In this document: positions 35,786 through 48,100 of the stretch, one piece after another
Position numbering within the stretch: position 1 is the stretch's first letter
Layout of the letters: every line of letters starts with the position of its first letter
Assembly: GCF_024623185.1 (NCBI RefSeq)
Contig: NZ_JANJZK010000011.1
Location: 1 to 64,000, forward strand
DNA: 64,000 bases
Reading direction: 5' to 3'
Source of the DNA: Anaerofustis stercorihominis
Lineage (GTDB): Bacteria > Bacillota > Clostridia > Eubacteriales > Anaerofustaceae
Notes under the pieces: model-generated
Seen by the model: the letters and a program-made list of their open reading frames with translations, nothing else
The model's database searches: none
What the model was told of the DNA's origin: nothing
Translations under genes and position numbers: made by a program

Positions 35786-38119
35786 ATGGTAACAGAGATT
35801 TTAAAAAGAGACGGACGTACAAGTAAATACGAAAAGAAGAAGATAACAGATGCCATTTATAAAGCAGCCGAAGCAGCGGGCGGACAGGATTATGCTACGG
35901 CAAAAGAGCTATCTGATAAAGTAGATAATATTTTAAACGATAAGTATATAGATATAGTTCCTACTGTGGAACAAATACAAGATACGGTTGAGAAGACTTT
36001 GATTGAAAGTGGACATGCCAAAACTGCAAAGAATTACATACTATATAGGGCGGAAAGAAATAAAGTCAGAGAGATGAATACCAAGCTGATGAAGATATAT
36101 GAAGATCTGACTTTCAAAAGCTCCATTGAAAATGATGTAAAGAGAGAAAATGCAAATATAAACGGTGATACCGCCATGGGAACCATGCTAAAATATGGTT
36201 CCGAGGGTGCAAAAAACTTTTATGAAATGTTTATTTTGGACGAAAAACATGCTGCCGCACATGCCAAAGGTAATATTCATATTCATGACTTGGATTTTTA
36301 TACTTTAACTACGACGTGCTGTCAGATAGATTTAACAAAATTATTTAAAGGCGGATTTTCTACAGGGAACGGATTTATAAGAGAGCCAAAGGATATAAGG
36401 ACTTATTCCGCACTTGCTTGTATTGCCATACAGTCCAATCAAAATGATCAGCACGGTGGGCAAAGTATTCCGAAGTTCGATTATGATTTAGCTCAGGGTG
36501 TAAAAAAGACATATAGAAAAATTTATGTCACAAATATGGCTAAAGCCTTGGAACTTCTCGCCGGGATAGAAAACAGTGAAGAAGTCTCTAAGGATATATA
36601 TAAAAATATCGAAGAAAAATCAGGTTTGTATCCTACGCTTGATGATAATGAAAAATTCTTAAAACTTGAGAGAGAAGAACTGGATAAATTAGACCATGAC
36701 GACTTTGATACTCTAATTTCTTTTACAAAGAAAAGTTCTTTGAAAGAAACCGACAAAGCTACATATCAGGCTATGGAAGCACTTATACATAATCTAAATA
36801 CTATGCATTCCAGAGCCGGTGCACAGGTTCCTTTCAGTTCAATAAACTACGGAACCGATACTTCCAGCGAAGGAAGAATGATTATTAAAAATATCCTGCT
36901 TGCAACAAAGTCAGGTTTGGGAAACGGAGAAACTCCTATTTTCCCCGTTCAAATATTTAAGGTAAAAGAAGGAGTTAACTACAATCCTGAAGACCCTAAT
37001 TATGATTTGTTTAAACTTGCCATAGAAGTTTCCAGTGAGAGACTATTTCCTAACTTCTCCTTTATAGATTCTCCTTTCAACTTAAAATATTATAAAGAGG
37101 GAGATCCGGACTCTGAAATTGCTTATATGGGGTGCAGAACAAGAGTAATGGCAAATGTTGATAAAGATAATGAAATAGTGACCGGCAGAGGAAATTTAAG
37201 TTTTACTTCCATAAATCTTCCTAGACTTGCTATAGAAGCAAAAGGTGATATTGATAAATTTTATTCAATGCTTAATGATGAGATGAACCTTTGTGTTAAA
37301 CAGCTTTTGCACAGATTTAAAATACAATGTTCAAAGACAGTAAGAAATTCTCCGTTCTTAATGGGTGAAGGAGTATGGATCAATTCTGAAAATTTAAAGC
37401 CGGATGATACGGTTGAAGAAGTTTTGAAGCATGGTACTTTAAGTATCGGGTTTATCGGGCTTGCGGAAACACTGACTGCTTTAGTCGGCAAACATCATGG
37501 GGAAAGTGAAGAAAGCGAAAGACTCGGACTTGAAATCATTTCTCACATGAGAGATAAAGTAGATGAAGAAACAGAAAGGCGCGGTCTCAATTTTTCTTTG
37601 GTTGCAACTCCTGCCGAAGGATTATCCGGAAGATTTGTAAGGATGGATAAAAAAAGATATGGTATTATCGAAGGTGTAACCGATAAAGATTATTATACAA
37701 ATTCATTTCATGTACCTGTTGGATATGATATAAGTGCCTTTGATAAAATCAAAAAAGAGGCACCTTTCCATGAACTGACAAACGGCGGGCATATAACATA
37801 TGTTGAGCTTGACGGTGATACTACAAAGAATTTAGAAGCATTTGAAAAAATAGTAAGATGTATGAAAGATATGGGACTTGGTTACGGTGCTATAAATCAT
37901 CCTGTTGACAGAGATCCTGTATGCGGATATAACGGGGTAATCTATGATGAATGCCCTCACTGTCACAGAAAAGAAGATGACACGGACGTTCCATTCGAAA
38001 GAATAAGAAGGATAACAGGATATCTGGTAGGTACTTTGGATAGATTTAATAATGGAAAAAGGGCTGAAGAATCTGATAGAGTGAAGCATTCACTAAATTC
38101 ACAAATGGAAAACTTATAG
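35786..38119 (+). CDS. nrdD: Anaerobic ribonucleoside-triphosphate reductase (class III)
   Basis: A 777-residue glycyl-radical enzyme that reduces ribonucleotides without oxygen. Residues 1-95 are an ATP cone (KRDGRTSKYEKKKI). The barrel carries HIHDLDFY, SRAGAQVPFSSINYGTDTSSEGR and GCRTRV with an active-site cysteine. The C-terminus has a zinc site (DPVCGY, CPHCHRK) and the radical Gly745 in RRITGYLVGTLDRFN. The second of two ATGs (35786) has the better GGAG spacing. First gene of an nrdD, small glycyl-radical gene, nrdG operon under NrdR boxes. Confidence 0.96.
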   Translation: MVTEILKRDGRTSKYEKKKITDAIYKAAEAAGGQDYATAKELSDKVDNILNDKYIDIVPTVEQIQDTVEKTLIESGHAKTAKNYILYRAERNKVREMNTKLMKIYEDLTFKSSIENDVKRENANINGDTAMGTMLKYGSEGAKNFYEMFILDEKHAAAHAKGNIHIHDLDFYTLTTTCCQIDLTKLFKGGFSTGNGFIREPKDIRTYSALACIAIQSNQNDQHGGQSIPKFDYDLAQGVKKTYRKIYVTNMAKALELLAGIENSEEVSKDIYKNIEEKSGLYPTLDDNEKFLKLEREELDKLDHDDFDTLISFTKKSSLKETDKATYQAMEALIHNLNTMHSRAGAQVPFSSINYGTDTSSEGRMIIKNILLATKSGLGNGETPIFPVQIFKVKEGVNYNPEDPNYDLFKLAIEVSSERLFPNFSFIDSPFNLKYYKEGDPDSEIAYMGCRTRVMANVDKDNEIVTGRGNLSFTSINLPRLAIEAKGDIDKFYSMLNDEMNLCVKQLLHRFKIQCSKTVRNSPFLMGEGVWINSENLKPDDTVEEVLKHGTLSIGFIGLAETLTALVGKHHGESEESERLGLEIISHMRDKVDEETERRGLNFSLVATPAEGLSGRFVRMDKKRYGIIEGVTDKDYYTNSFHVPVGYDISAFDKIKKEAPFHELTNGGHITYVELDGDTTKNLEAFEKIVRCMKDMGLGYGAINHPVDRDPVCGYNGVIYDECPHCHRKEDDTDVPFERIRRITGYLVGTLDRFNNGKRAEESDRVKHSLNSQMENL

Positions 38120-38130
38120 GAGGTAATATA

Positions 38131-38469
38131 ATGAACACAGCAAAAGAATTAACTTATGAAACTAAAATAAATGATACTAATGTGTATGTATACGGAAATA
38201 TAGATAATTTAACTAAAGAAGAAATCAAAGCATATATCAAAGAAGTTGAAAGAGAAAAAAACAGTGAAGTGATTGAACTTAATTTATATGCGGATGAAGA
38301 AAGCGGATATATCGGAAGAAGTGCGAAAGTAAAACCTATTCCTTTCGATAGGATAAGAAGGATAACCGGATATTTGGTAGGTACTTTGGATAGATTTAAT
38401 GATGCTAAAAGAAGTGAAGAGCAGGATAGGGTAAAACATTCTCTAAATTCTAATATGGAAAGACTTTAG
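38131..38469 (+). CDS. Stand-alone NrdD-type glycyl radical protein
   Basis: A 112-residue protein whose last 42 residues (from PFDRIRRITGYLVGTLDRFN) match the NrdD C-terminus at about 35 of 42 positions, including the radical glycine (Gly80) and the end KHSLNS.ME.L. The zinc-site cysteines are absent. Residues 1-68 (MNTAKELTYETKINDTNVYV..., charged helix, then ADEESGYIGRSAKVKPI) are not NrdD-like. It has its own GGAGG site and sits 11 bp after nrdD and 1 bp before nrdG. By analogy with GrcA (YfiD), which replaces a damaged radical domain of pyruvate formate-lyase, it could be a spare radical domain for NrdD. That role is inference. Confidence 0.8.
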   Translation: MNTAKELTYETKINDTNVYVYGNIDNLTKEEIKAYIKEVEREKNSEVIELNLYADEESGYIGRSAKVKPIPFDRIRRITGYLVGTLDRFNDAKRSEEQDRVKHSLNSNMERL

Positions 38470-38470
38470 T

Positions 38471-38989
38471 ATGGATGAAGAAAAAGAAATAAGGATAGCC
38501 GGCATTGTCAGAGAATCCATTGTAGACGGTCCGGGACTGAGGTTTACTCTTTTTGTCCAGGGGTGTCCTCATAAATGCCCTGAATGCCATAATCCCCAAA
38601 CTCATGATTTTAACGGCGGACAAGTTGTCAGTCATGAAAAAGTATTAAATGCTATATTTGATAATCCCCTTTTAAGCGGTGTGACCTTTTCAGGCGGAGA
38701 ACCTTTCATGCAGGCTAAAAGTTTATATTTAATAGGGAAGGAAATTAAAAATAAAGGTTTGAATTTAATTACCTATACCGGATTTTTATTTGAAGATTTA
38801 TTGAAAATGAGTGAAAATGATCCTTATATATTAAAGCTTATAAAATTAAATGATTATATAATGGATGGAAAATTTGAGCTTAAAAATAAAACTTATGATA
38901 AAACCTTTGTTGGAAGCTCCAATCAAAGAAGGATCGATGTTAAAAAGACGATAGAAAATAATTATAAAATCATAGAAAAAGACTTCTAA
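38471..38989 (+). CDS. nrdG: Anaerobic ribonucleotide reductase activating protein
   Basis: A 172-residue radical-SAM enzyme that creates the glycyl radical in NrdD. The Fe-S cluster motif GCPHKCPECHN has Cys32, Cys36 and Cys39; SGGEPF is the SAM-contacting GGE motif. It is the last gene of the operon and may serve both NrdD and the small glycyl-radical protein before it. Confidence 0.95.
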   Translation: MDEEKEIRIAGIVRESIVDGPGLRFTLFVQGCPHKCPECHNPQTHDFNGGQVVSHEKVLNAIFDNPLLSGVTFSGGEPFMQAKSLYLIGKEIKNKGLNLITYTGFLFEDLLKMSENDPYILKLIKLNDYIMDGKFELKNKTYDKTFVGSSNQRRIDVKKTIENNYKIIEKDF

Positions 38990-39000
38990 ATGAAGTCTTT
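38978..39000 (+). terminator. Terminator of the nrd operon
   Basis: Nine-base stem AAAGACTTC (38978-38986) / GAAGTCTTT (38992-39000), loop TAAAT, followed by TTTTATTT; it overlaps the nrdG stop codon. Confidence 0.88.
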
Positions 39001-39082
39001 TTTATTTATGTTACTTAATAAGAAATAATAATGGTAAATAATGACATATTTTATCAAATATTGTTGTAAACGATATTACTAT

Positions 39083-39120
39083 ATGATATTCTTATTATAT
39101 GAAAATTAAGTGAATATCAT
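39083..39120 (+). promoter_or_regulatory. Inverted repeat upstream of the RHS gene
   Basis: ATGATATTC (39083-39091) and GAATATCAT (39112-39120) form a 9-bp inverted repeat with a 20-nt centre, 45 bp before the RHS start. It could be an operator or a leader hairpin; no clear -35/-10 pair was identified. Confidence 0.4.
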
Positions 39121-39164
39121 GTGTAAATAACATGGTGCGAGCTTGTGGTATAAAGGAGTATAAA

Positions 39165-42100
39165 ATGAAAGAGGAAAGAAAAATTAGAAGAAGAATAGAG
39201 AAGTTTGTATCGCTACTCGTAGCATTTTTATTGTTTTTTGAAGTTTTCTTGGGCGGATTTTCGCCAATATTTGCTAAGGCTTCTGAAAATAGTGATGTAA
39301 AAAGCATGAGAGTAGATACATCGAGAAAAGATGATGTAATCGAAAAAGGGAAAGATTACACCATTTATGAAAACGAAGATGGTTCCAGAACGATCGACAT
39401 GTATACAGATAACGTCAGAGAAAAAGACGAAAACGGTGAATATGTTGATTACGACAGTTCCATTGAGACTCTTCCTCAAAAGAGAAGCAGAAGTGCTTCC
39501 GATTACAAATATAAAAATGTAAGTGGTGTGACCGATGTTATGCTGCCTTCGGATTTTGCGGATAATAAACTTATATCGGTTTCCAAAGATGGTAAAGATC
39601 AAGTTACCTTCAGACCGATATTTGAAAAAGAAGCAGATAGCAATGAGACAAAGGGTGAATTACAAAAAGAGAATGTAACGGATATATATGAAGGTAATGA
39701 AGAAAAGAATACCAAAATTATATACGGTACGGATGATAAGAACGTAAAGCTTGAATATATACCTTTGGATAACGGTATTAAAGAAAATATAATTTTAAAT
39801 AAAAAACCGGATAATAATAAATTTTATTATGAACTTACCTGCAAAGGAATGGTTCCTACTATTCCCGAAGTAGGAGGAGTTCTTTTTAATGATAAAATTT
39901 CGGGAGAAGAGAAGGGTGCTATTTTAGTGCCTTATATGACAGACAGCTCCGAAGGCGGTGCATACAGTGAAGACTTACATTATTCTTTAGAGGAAATAGA
40001 TAAAGAAAATGATAAATATAAACTTATTTTAACGGTATCAAGGGATTATCTTGATGATGATAACAGAATATATCCTGTTATTATCGACCCTACATATACC
40101 GCAAAGTCTACAGACGGCGTTAAAGATGTATATATAGAAAGCGGATATCCAACTTCAAATTTCTACGTTAGTACGATCAGAAAAATGCCGATAGGTTATG
40201 GTTCCACCGATAAAGTCTGCAGGACTTTAATGAAATTTCCTGAGCTAAGTGCTAAAATCAAGAATAATTATGTCACAAGTGCCGCATTAAAACTTTATGA
40301 GCTAAGTAACGGTTCACCTTTTTCAACCGTGGAAGTTCATAAAAATGCTTCATCTTGGGCATTGGGTGAGGTCACATGGAACAAAAGACCTAAATGGACT
40401 TCGACTGTATATGCTTCAAAGAAGCTTAGCAATACTACCGCAGTGCATTCTTTGAATATAACAAAGCTTGTACAGGAATGGGCAAGGGGTACACAGGCTA
40501 ATTACGGTATATTGCTAAAAGCGAGTGTAGAAAGTTCAGGTACTAAAAATTATAATTCTTTCCATGGTACGAGATCTTCCACTGCGGCAAAGAGACCTAC
40601 TCTTTCTGTCAACTATACTGTTCCTTCTCCTAAACCGCCGGGAAAAGCAGAAGTAACGGTAAATGGTGCCAAAACAGTTTATGTAAACAATAAAAGCGGG
40701 GATAAAGCTCTAGCTGTAAAATGGACAGGTGTTACTTCAAATTGTTTAGAAGCTGTTCAGGCAAGACATATAAGATATAAGGCTGATAATGTATTTGATA
40801 ATGCAACAGAAACTATGGCATATAAGAATACGGGAACTGTAGCGGCAAGCGGTACTTATAATACAAAAGCTGCCTTATCAAGCGGCTGGAGCGAAGGCAG
40901 GTACGGCATAGGGATCAGAGGAGTAGATAAAGGCAATAATAAAGGAAGTGGTACATATTGTTATATTTATGTCGATAATACTGCACCTAATAAAGTCAGT
41001 AACATAAAATTAACTTCAAGCAGAGACGGTACATCTCAAACAACTTCTAAAGTTAAAGTAACTTATACATCGGGAAGTGACCCTGGAACCAATTCATCCG
41101 GTGTTGCTAAACACAATATCATACTTTACGGTGAAGACGGGAATGTTATCCAGAATGTTACCACTGCAAATATGTCTACTTATACTTTTACCAATGTGGA
41201 AGCGAACCAGAACGTTTATGTTAAGATTGCCAGTATTGATAAGGCTAACAATAAATCTGCTTTTGTTCAAAGTGCTAATCATTCTATTTCTAATATGGTA
41301 AAACCTGAGATAGATCATGCAAATACGACTTCGTCATTATCTGATGATACATATATTAATAACGTCAATAAAGAAATGTTTATTTCTTGGAAGGTCAACT
41401 ATAAAGACGGTGATAAAGAATTAAATTTAGGTAAGATAACTTGTAATGTTTTAAAAGAAGACGGGATTGCCGTTAGCGGATTTAGTGAAAAAAATCTTGT
41501 TTTCCCTTCTTCCGTAACAGGATATCCAAAGGAATATAAAGAATATGATGTAAGTAATGTATTTGGAAATATAGATACACTGGTTGACGGAAAATACAAA
41601 GTCAGATTAAGATTTTATTCAAGTGATAACCTAATTTATGATGAAAAAGATTTTATATATAATAAAGATACGACCTCTCCTGAAATTGACATAAATACTC
41701 CCGATGAAAATGCCGTCTTGAAATTGGTTTCCAATATTTCATATACGGCAGCTGATGCTATAAGCGGGATAAAGGATAGTAAGATATATCTTGTTTACAG
41801 TAATGGAAAAGAAAAACTGCTCACTGAAAACAGCGGAAATTATAATTTTGATACAACAAATTATGACGAGGGTAATTATAAAATAAAAATAGTCGTAAAT
41901 GATAAGGCTGGAAACAAGAATGAAGTTTTAAGAAATGTAAGCATATCAAATCCTCCGCCTACACCTATAGTAGACTTTGCTAAGGTGTTTGGAGGAAGCA
42001 ATGATAATATAGAACTAAATTACAGTTGGGTCAGGGGGGACGAAAGTATATCCAAAGTAGATCATATCGAGTATGCCATGGACAATAAAGAAAATTGGAT

Positions 42101-45100
42101 TAGTATACAAGATTCCAATCCTAATATAGATGAGAATAACAGATATGAAAATAAAACAGCAAACCTTAGTGTTGAAAACCTAAAGGAAGGAACACATACT
42201 TTTTACTTTAAAGCTGTAGATCATGACGGCGTAAGCGGTACTATAAGAAGCTTGAAGTACACCGTAGATGCTACCGCACCTGTTATTAGCATATCTAAAC
42301 CTGCTATGAATTCTAAATTTATAGATTTGGTTTTCTTAAAAGGTACAGTGGAAGATCCGCATTTACTTAGTTACGATGTTATGATTGCAAATGGAGAAAA
42401 TACGGTAGAGTCTGATTATACTTTAGTAAAAACTGTTGATAATCCAAAAGAAAAAGATAATATTTCCGGTACTTTAGCTGTTTTAAATTTGAAGGATAAT
42501 GATAAATACCCTATAGGACAGAAATTAAGTATTAAAGTAAAAGCTAAAGATACTTGTAATAACGTTAATAATACCAATAATGTAATTGTAGTTGAAAAGA
42601 AAGATGTCATACATCACGATGCAGATTTTAGTGTAGAAAAAACTACTGTTACTGACGGTGGAAAAAGTGAAGATATGGTTTTGGTTGGGGAAGAAAAAGC
42701 TTCCTTTAGTTTAAAGACCCTTCAAAACGAATCTTATAACGAGAATAATACAAGTTATTATATAGATGGAAGTACTGAATCAAAGGGTGAAGACGGTAAA
42801 TTTGATTTCTCAGATAATGAAAAATTTTCTGATGACAGTATACATAGTTTGATCGTCAGGGATACAGTAAGTGAAACACCTAAATATTCTGTTCCGACTT
42901 ATGATTATAATTTATATGATAATATCGATGTAAGTGATGAGACTTTAACTAACTTAGAAAGAGAAAATAATTTGATAAGCCTTACAGATAAGAGCATATC
43001 CGGCGAATACATAATCAAGTCTGATGCTGCCGGGATCGTATCAGAAAATACATTATCTCTTAAAGTCATGGCAGAAGATACCATTCCTGAAGGCTGTGAG
43101 GTCGAATATTACTTAAGTCTTAATGATAAAGATTATATCAAAGTAAATAATGATGAAGAATATTATTTAGGAGGAAGCAGAGATAAATTTATATTAGATA
43201 GTTTAAAATTAAATAATATAAAACTAAAAGCTGTCTTGAAAGGGAATGGTGAAAACTCTCCTTCAATATCTTCGGTTAATGTTCTTGCAAAAGGTTCAAG
43301 CGGGGATGTTTTAAAAGTTGATATGATGAATAAATACAATCCTAAAAACGTGCAGGTTAAGAGCGGACTGAATTACAGAACCAAAATCAGCTGGGATAAA
43401 GTCGAAGGAGCCGATAACGATAATGTTATATATGAAATATACAGAAGTGAAGGAGATACATTTGATGTCAATAAAGCCGAAGTCGTAGCCGAAGGTGTGA
43501 AAGACAATTACTGGTTTGACAGCTATACTCCTATAGATCAGTACAGTAATGCCAATAATAATGAAGGAATTATGACCAGATCTTCCGCTATAATGAATTA
43601 CGAAAAAGACTTTTCATACAAGGTAAAGGCAGTCAAAGATTTCAGCGGAAAGGTGAGGAAGAGTAACGGTACACTTGGAAATAATCCTTCTACACTGCCT
43701 GCTCTAAATGAGTATACAAAGCGCCTCGGAGATAAAGATTACTTGGGATATTTTGATTTTGAAACTCCCGTAAGTAACGGTAAAGTAGAGCAAAGTATGG
43801 GTAACTTCGTATACGAACAGTCCGACGGAAGTGTAAAAGGCAAGAATTATGATATAGATATGTCGAGAGTGTATAACAGTAATTCCACGAGTGTGACACC
43901 TCTTGGAATAGGCTGGGACTATGAATTCAATCAAATATTACTTCAGACATATGATGAGTACGGCGATGAAATGGGTATGGTCTATAAAGACGGAAGCGGT
44001 ACGATTTATAATTTTGCAAAGATAAAGAATGAAAAATTATCCGTTAAAGAAAATATCGATGAAGCAAGCGGAAATATAGTATCCAGAGAGACAAAATATC
44101 AAAGTCCGTTCGGAACATACATTCTTTTAACTAAAATAGAAAAATTGGATATAGATGATATTGACAGCGACGGAGATTTAAGTGAAGTAATAGATGTAAA
44201 TTATATTATCAAAACAAAAGACGGTGATACTTCTACCTTTGACAGAAATTCACAGATAATATCGACCGAAGACAGAAACGGGAACACGATGGTATATAGG
44301 TATTTTGATGAAGATATTAACGCTCCGATGGATTCAAATATAGATTACAGAAGCAAAGGCAAAAAAGGATTGCTTAAAGAAGTCGAAGTTTTAAACGGAA
44401 AATCAATAAGTGAATTTGATAATGAGTATAAAACCAAGCTTAGCGAGAGCAGTGAAAATCAGCAAAAATTCAAAAACAGCAGAAGCATTATGACTTTTGA
44501 ATATAATGATGAAAATATGATTGAAAGAGTAAATATGCCTCATGGTAAATACGTTACATATTCATATAAAAATGTAAGCTTCGGACTTGGTAAGAATAGA
44601 AAAGTCCTAGCCAGTGTAAATAGTCATGTCGATGAAAATAATTCTCTTGATTACAGTTACGGATACTCAAGCGGAAGTAATCTTAGTACCATAAAAGACG
44701 GCGAAAATAATGAATATACCATAGACTATTATAATGATAACGATAAGCTTGACATGGTTAAAAAGGTAACTTATCCTAACGGAGAAGGTAAGAGCTATGA
44801 ATATAGTAAAATCGGTGGAGATGAAAGTGCTCAGAAATTTGATAAGACAACAGAATATATCCATAAAAAAGCGGATATAGGAGATAAACTTAAAAATATT
44901 ATAGGAGAGGACCCTACTGTTATTGCAAGCAGTGAAGTCAAGTATAATGTTGACGGAAATATCATATACAGTAAAGATGCTAAAGGCAACGAAGTAGTAA
45001 GCGAATATGAAAACGGGCTCGAAGTAAAGACAACAAAGACTGTGGATACTTATACCTTAAGTAACGGAACGGTTCAAAAAGGCAGTAAGGAAAAGGTTTC

Positions 45101-48100
45101 CACCACTAAGTATGATTCGATACCTGATAATAACTCCCTCGCTTGTATCGCAGATACTAAAGGAAACGTTCTAAAAGAAACTGCGGAAGACGGAAGCGTG
45201 ACAGAATATAAGTATGACAGCGAAGAATTTGACGCCGACAGTGAAATAACCACTTTAGATGGAAAGACCCTAGAACAAAATAAATATGATTATGATGAAA
45301 AAGGGAATATACTTACAGAAGAAGAAACGGTTTCCGGTGATAAAACGATAAATACTTATGACGAAGACGGTGAGCTTTTAATTGAAGAAAACATAACCGC
45401 AGGAAATAAAATAAGCTCTACATCATATGTTTATGATGATAAGGGCAACACCGTTAGTGAAACGACTAAAAATGCAAGCGGAAGTGAAGAGAGAACTACA
45501 AATAGTGAATATGATAAATTTGGCAGAGTAACGAAAGAAACGGACGCAAAAGGTTATTCTACGATGTATGAGTACGACGGATATGACAGAGTGATAAAGA
45601 CTACGAAGAACTCACTTACCGACAGCGAAATAGCAGAGGGCGGAAGCAATAAGCCTATAGTAACCGAAAACAGATATAATAACAACGGAAGCCTCGTTTA
45701 CGAAAAGAAAGAAGACGGAAGCGAAATCACTTATGAATATGACGATATGAATAAGGCTGTTAGGACTGAAACTGTGAAAGACGGACAATCGAGCGTAACG
45801 ACTAATTCTTACGGTTATGCAGAGGGAAATGAAACTGACTTTATTATGGGGAATGAAGAAAATAGAAATTATGATTTCCTTTATAAAGAAACAAGTACTA
45901 CCGACGGCATAGAAAGTATAAGTTATTCGGATGTAAACGGACAGAATGTAAAAGAGTATTCCAGAGGGAACACCACATATAATGAATATGACAATCAGGG
46001 ACAGCTTATAAAGACATTTAACATCGAAGATGACGCAGATGTGAAATATGGCAGACTTACCATGAACCTTTATGATGAAAAGGGGCAGCAAACATGCACA
46101 ATAGAAAATCCGATTTATGATGCGGAAAACAAAGTTTACACTGCCGATGACCAAAAATCCCTTGTTACAACAACAAAATATGATAAACTTGGTAATAAGA
46201 TAAGCGAAACGGACCCTATGGGGAATGAGACAAAATATGGATATACCGAGGATAAGAAGCTAAATAAAGTTATCCTTCCCGGAGAAAACGTAACCGAGAC
46301 TATGGAGAACATATCCGAAGGCGACAACACGAAGGCAGAAACAAAAAATGCCCTTGGAAACAAGAGCGAAGAAGTAACGGACAGCTTCGGGAACACCGTA
46401 GAGATAAGGGATATAGGAAAAGGGACCGAGACGGAAAAGAAAATCGTAACGAAGTACGATTACGATAAGAACGACAACAAAGTAAAAGAAACTTATTCAA
46501 ACGGTGACTATAAGACCTTCTCATATGATTATGACGGGAAACTTTTAAAGGAAGAGCATTTCAGAAAAGATGACATTAAGAAAAGCGAAGACATAGTCTA
46601 CAGCTACGATTTAAGCGGGAATGTAGTAAAAGTCGTTCAAAGCAAGTACAGCGGTGAAGAAGTATCAAGCGTGAGATATACACTTAACTCTTATGACGGA
46701 AGGAACAGGCTGGTAAGTTCTTACGAGGGAGAAAAAGAAACTCCGAGCGAAAACGAAAGATTGAGATATTCTTATAACGACAAGAACGAACTTATCAAAG
46801 TCACTTATCCAAACTTAGAAGCGGGAACGAAAGAAGTCATATACGAATACAGTGAAAACGGAAAAGTGATGAACATCAAAGCCGTTACATCTTCGAGTTC
46901 GGCAGAAAAACTTGTAAGGCAGTACACTTATTCTCCTAAGGGGAATGTGGAAAATATCAAGGACTACACCGGATTTGACGCGGGAAATGACAACTATATT
47001 TTAAGAAGCTATGAATATGATTTATTCGACAGAGTGACTCATATCAAATATGCAAACGGTGACGACCTTACAAACGCAAAAGAAGAATATAAATTCACTT
47101 ATGACAAGAACGGGAATATACTAACCGAAGAAATTTTCAACGATTATCTGACGGAAGTGGGAAATAAAATTCATGCAGTAAAGAGTTATACCTACGACGA
47201 ACTGGGAAGGCTTACAAAGGTCGAGGTAACGGATAAGCCGGATAATGACAGCGTAACCACCACAACATATACTTACGATAAAGTCGGCAACAGGCTAAGC
47301 AGGACAAAGGACGGAGCGAGGGAAGACTACGAATATAACGATTTAAACGAACTGTTAAAGGTAAAGAGCGGAGAAAACATAATAAAGGAATATTCCTACG
47401 ACGCAAACGGGAACACGAAGAAAGAAGTGAGCGGAAGTAAGGAAACGAATTACTCTTACGATATTTCCAATCAGATGACCAAGTATGAGGCTAAGGGCGG
47501 GGAGAACGTTACTTTGACTCAGAACAATGAGTATAATTATGAAGGGCAGAGGATAAGGAAAGAGGTTGTTGATAGCAGTAAGGAAACTCCTGTTACTAAG
47601 GTGAATAATTATGTTTATGATAGAGGGAATGTTATTTGTACAACAGATAATGAAAATAAGCTTATTTCATCTAATATCCTAAACTTAGATGGTAGTGTAA
47701 TCTCAAGTGCAAGATTAGATAATAGTCATTTTAAGTATCATTCTTATAATAAAGATACTAGAAACAGCACCTCAACTCTTGTCGGTGACGATAATGTTGG
47801 TATCGTGGCTTATAAGTACGATGAGTTCGGCGGTACCGAAGTATTAGGCAATACAAGCTTTGAAAATGAAGTGTGTTACACGGGACAGGTGTATGATAAA
47901 GAGACTGGAGATTACTACTATAATGCGAGATACTATAACCCTGAGGACGGCAGGTTTGTGACAGTTGATACTTATAGGGGTGAGTTTGAAGAGCCACTAA
48001 GTTTGCATTTGTATGCTTATTGTGCCAATAATCCTATCAACTTTACGGATCCGAGTGGGCATAAGAAAAAGAAAAAACAAATAGTATATTTAAATGATAA

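Noticed and set aside
38131-38469. The small glycyl-radical gene as a mere duplicated scrap of nrdD.
   Set aside because: It has its own ribosome binding site, an unrelated N-terminal part, synonymous divergence in the matching region and tight operon spacing, so it looks like a maintained gene.
45612-46524. Several minus-strand frames of 70-180 residues inside the RHS gene.
   Set aside because: They are antisense shadows of repetitive YD-repeat codons; compositions are hydrophobic or Arg/Ser/Leu-rich and no start signals are present.
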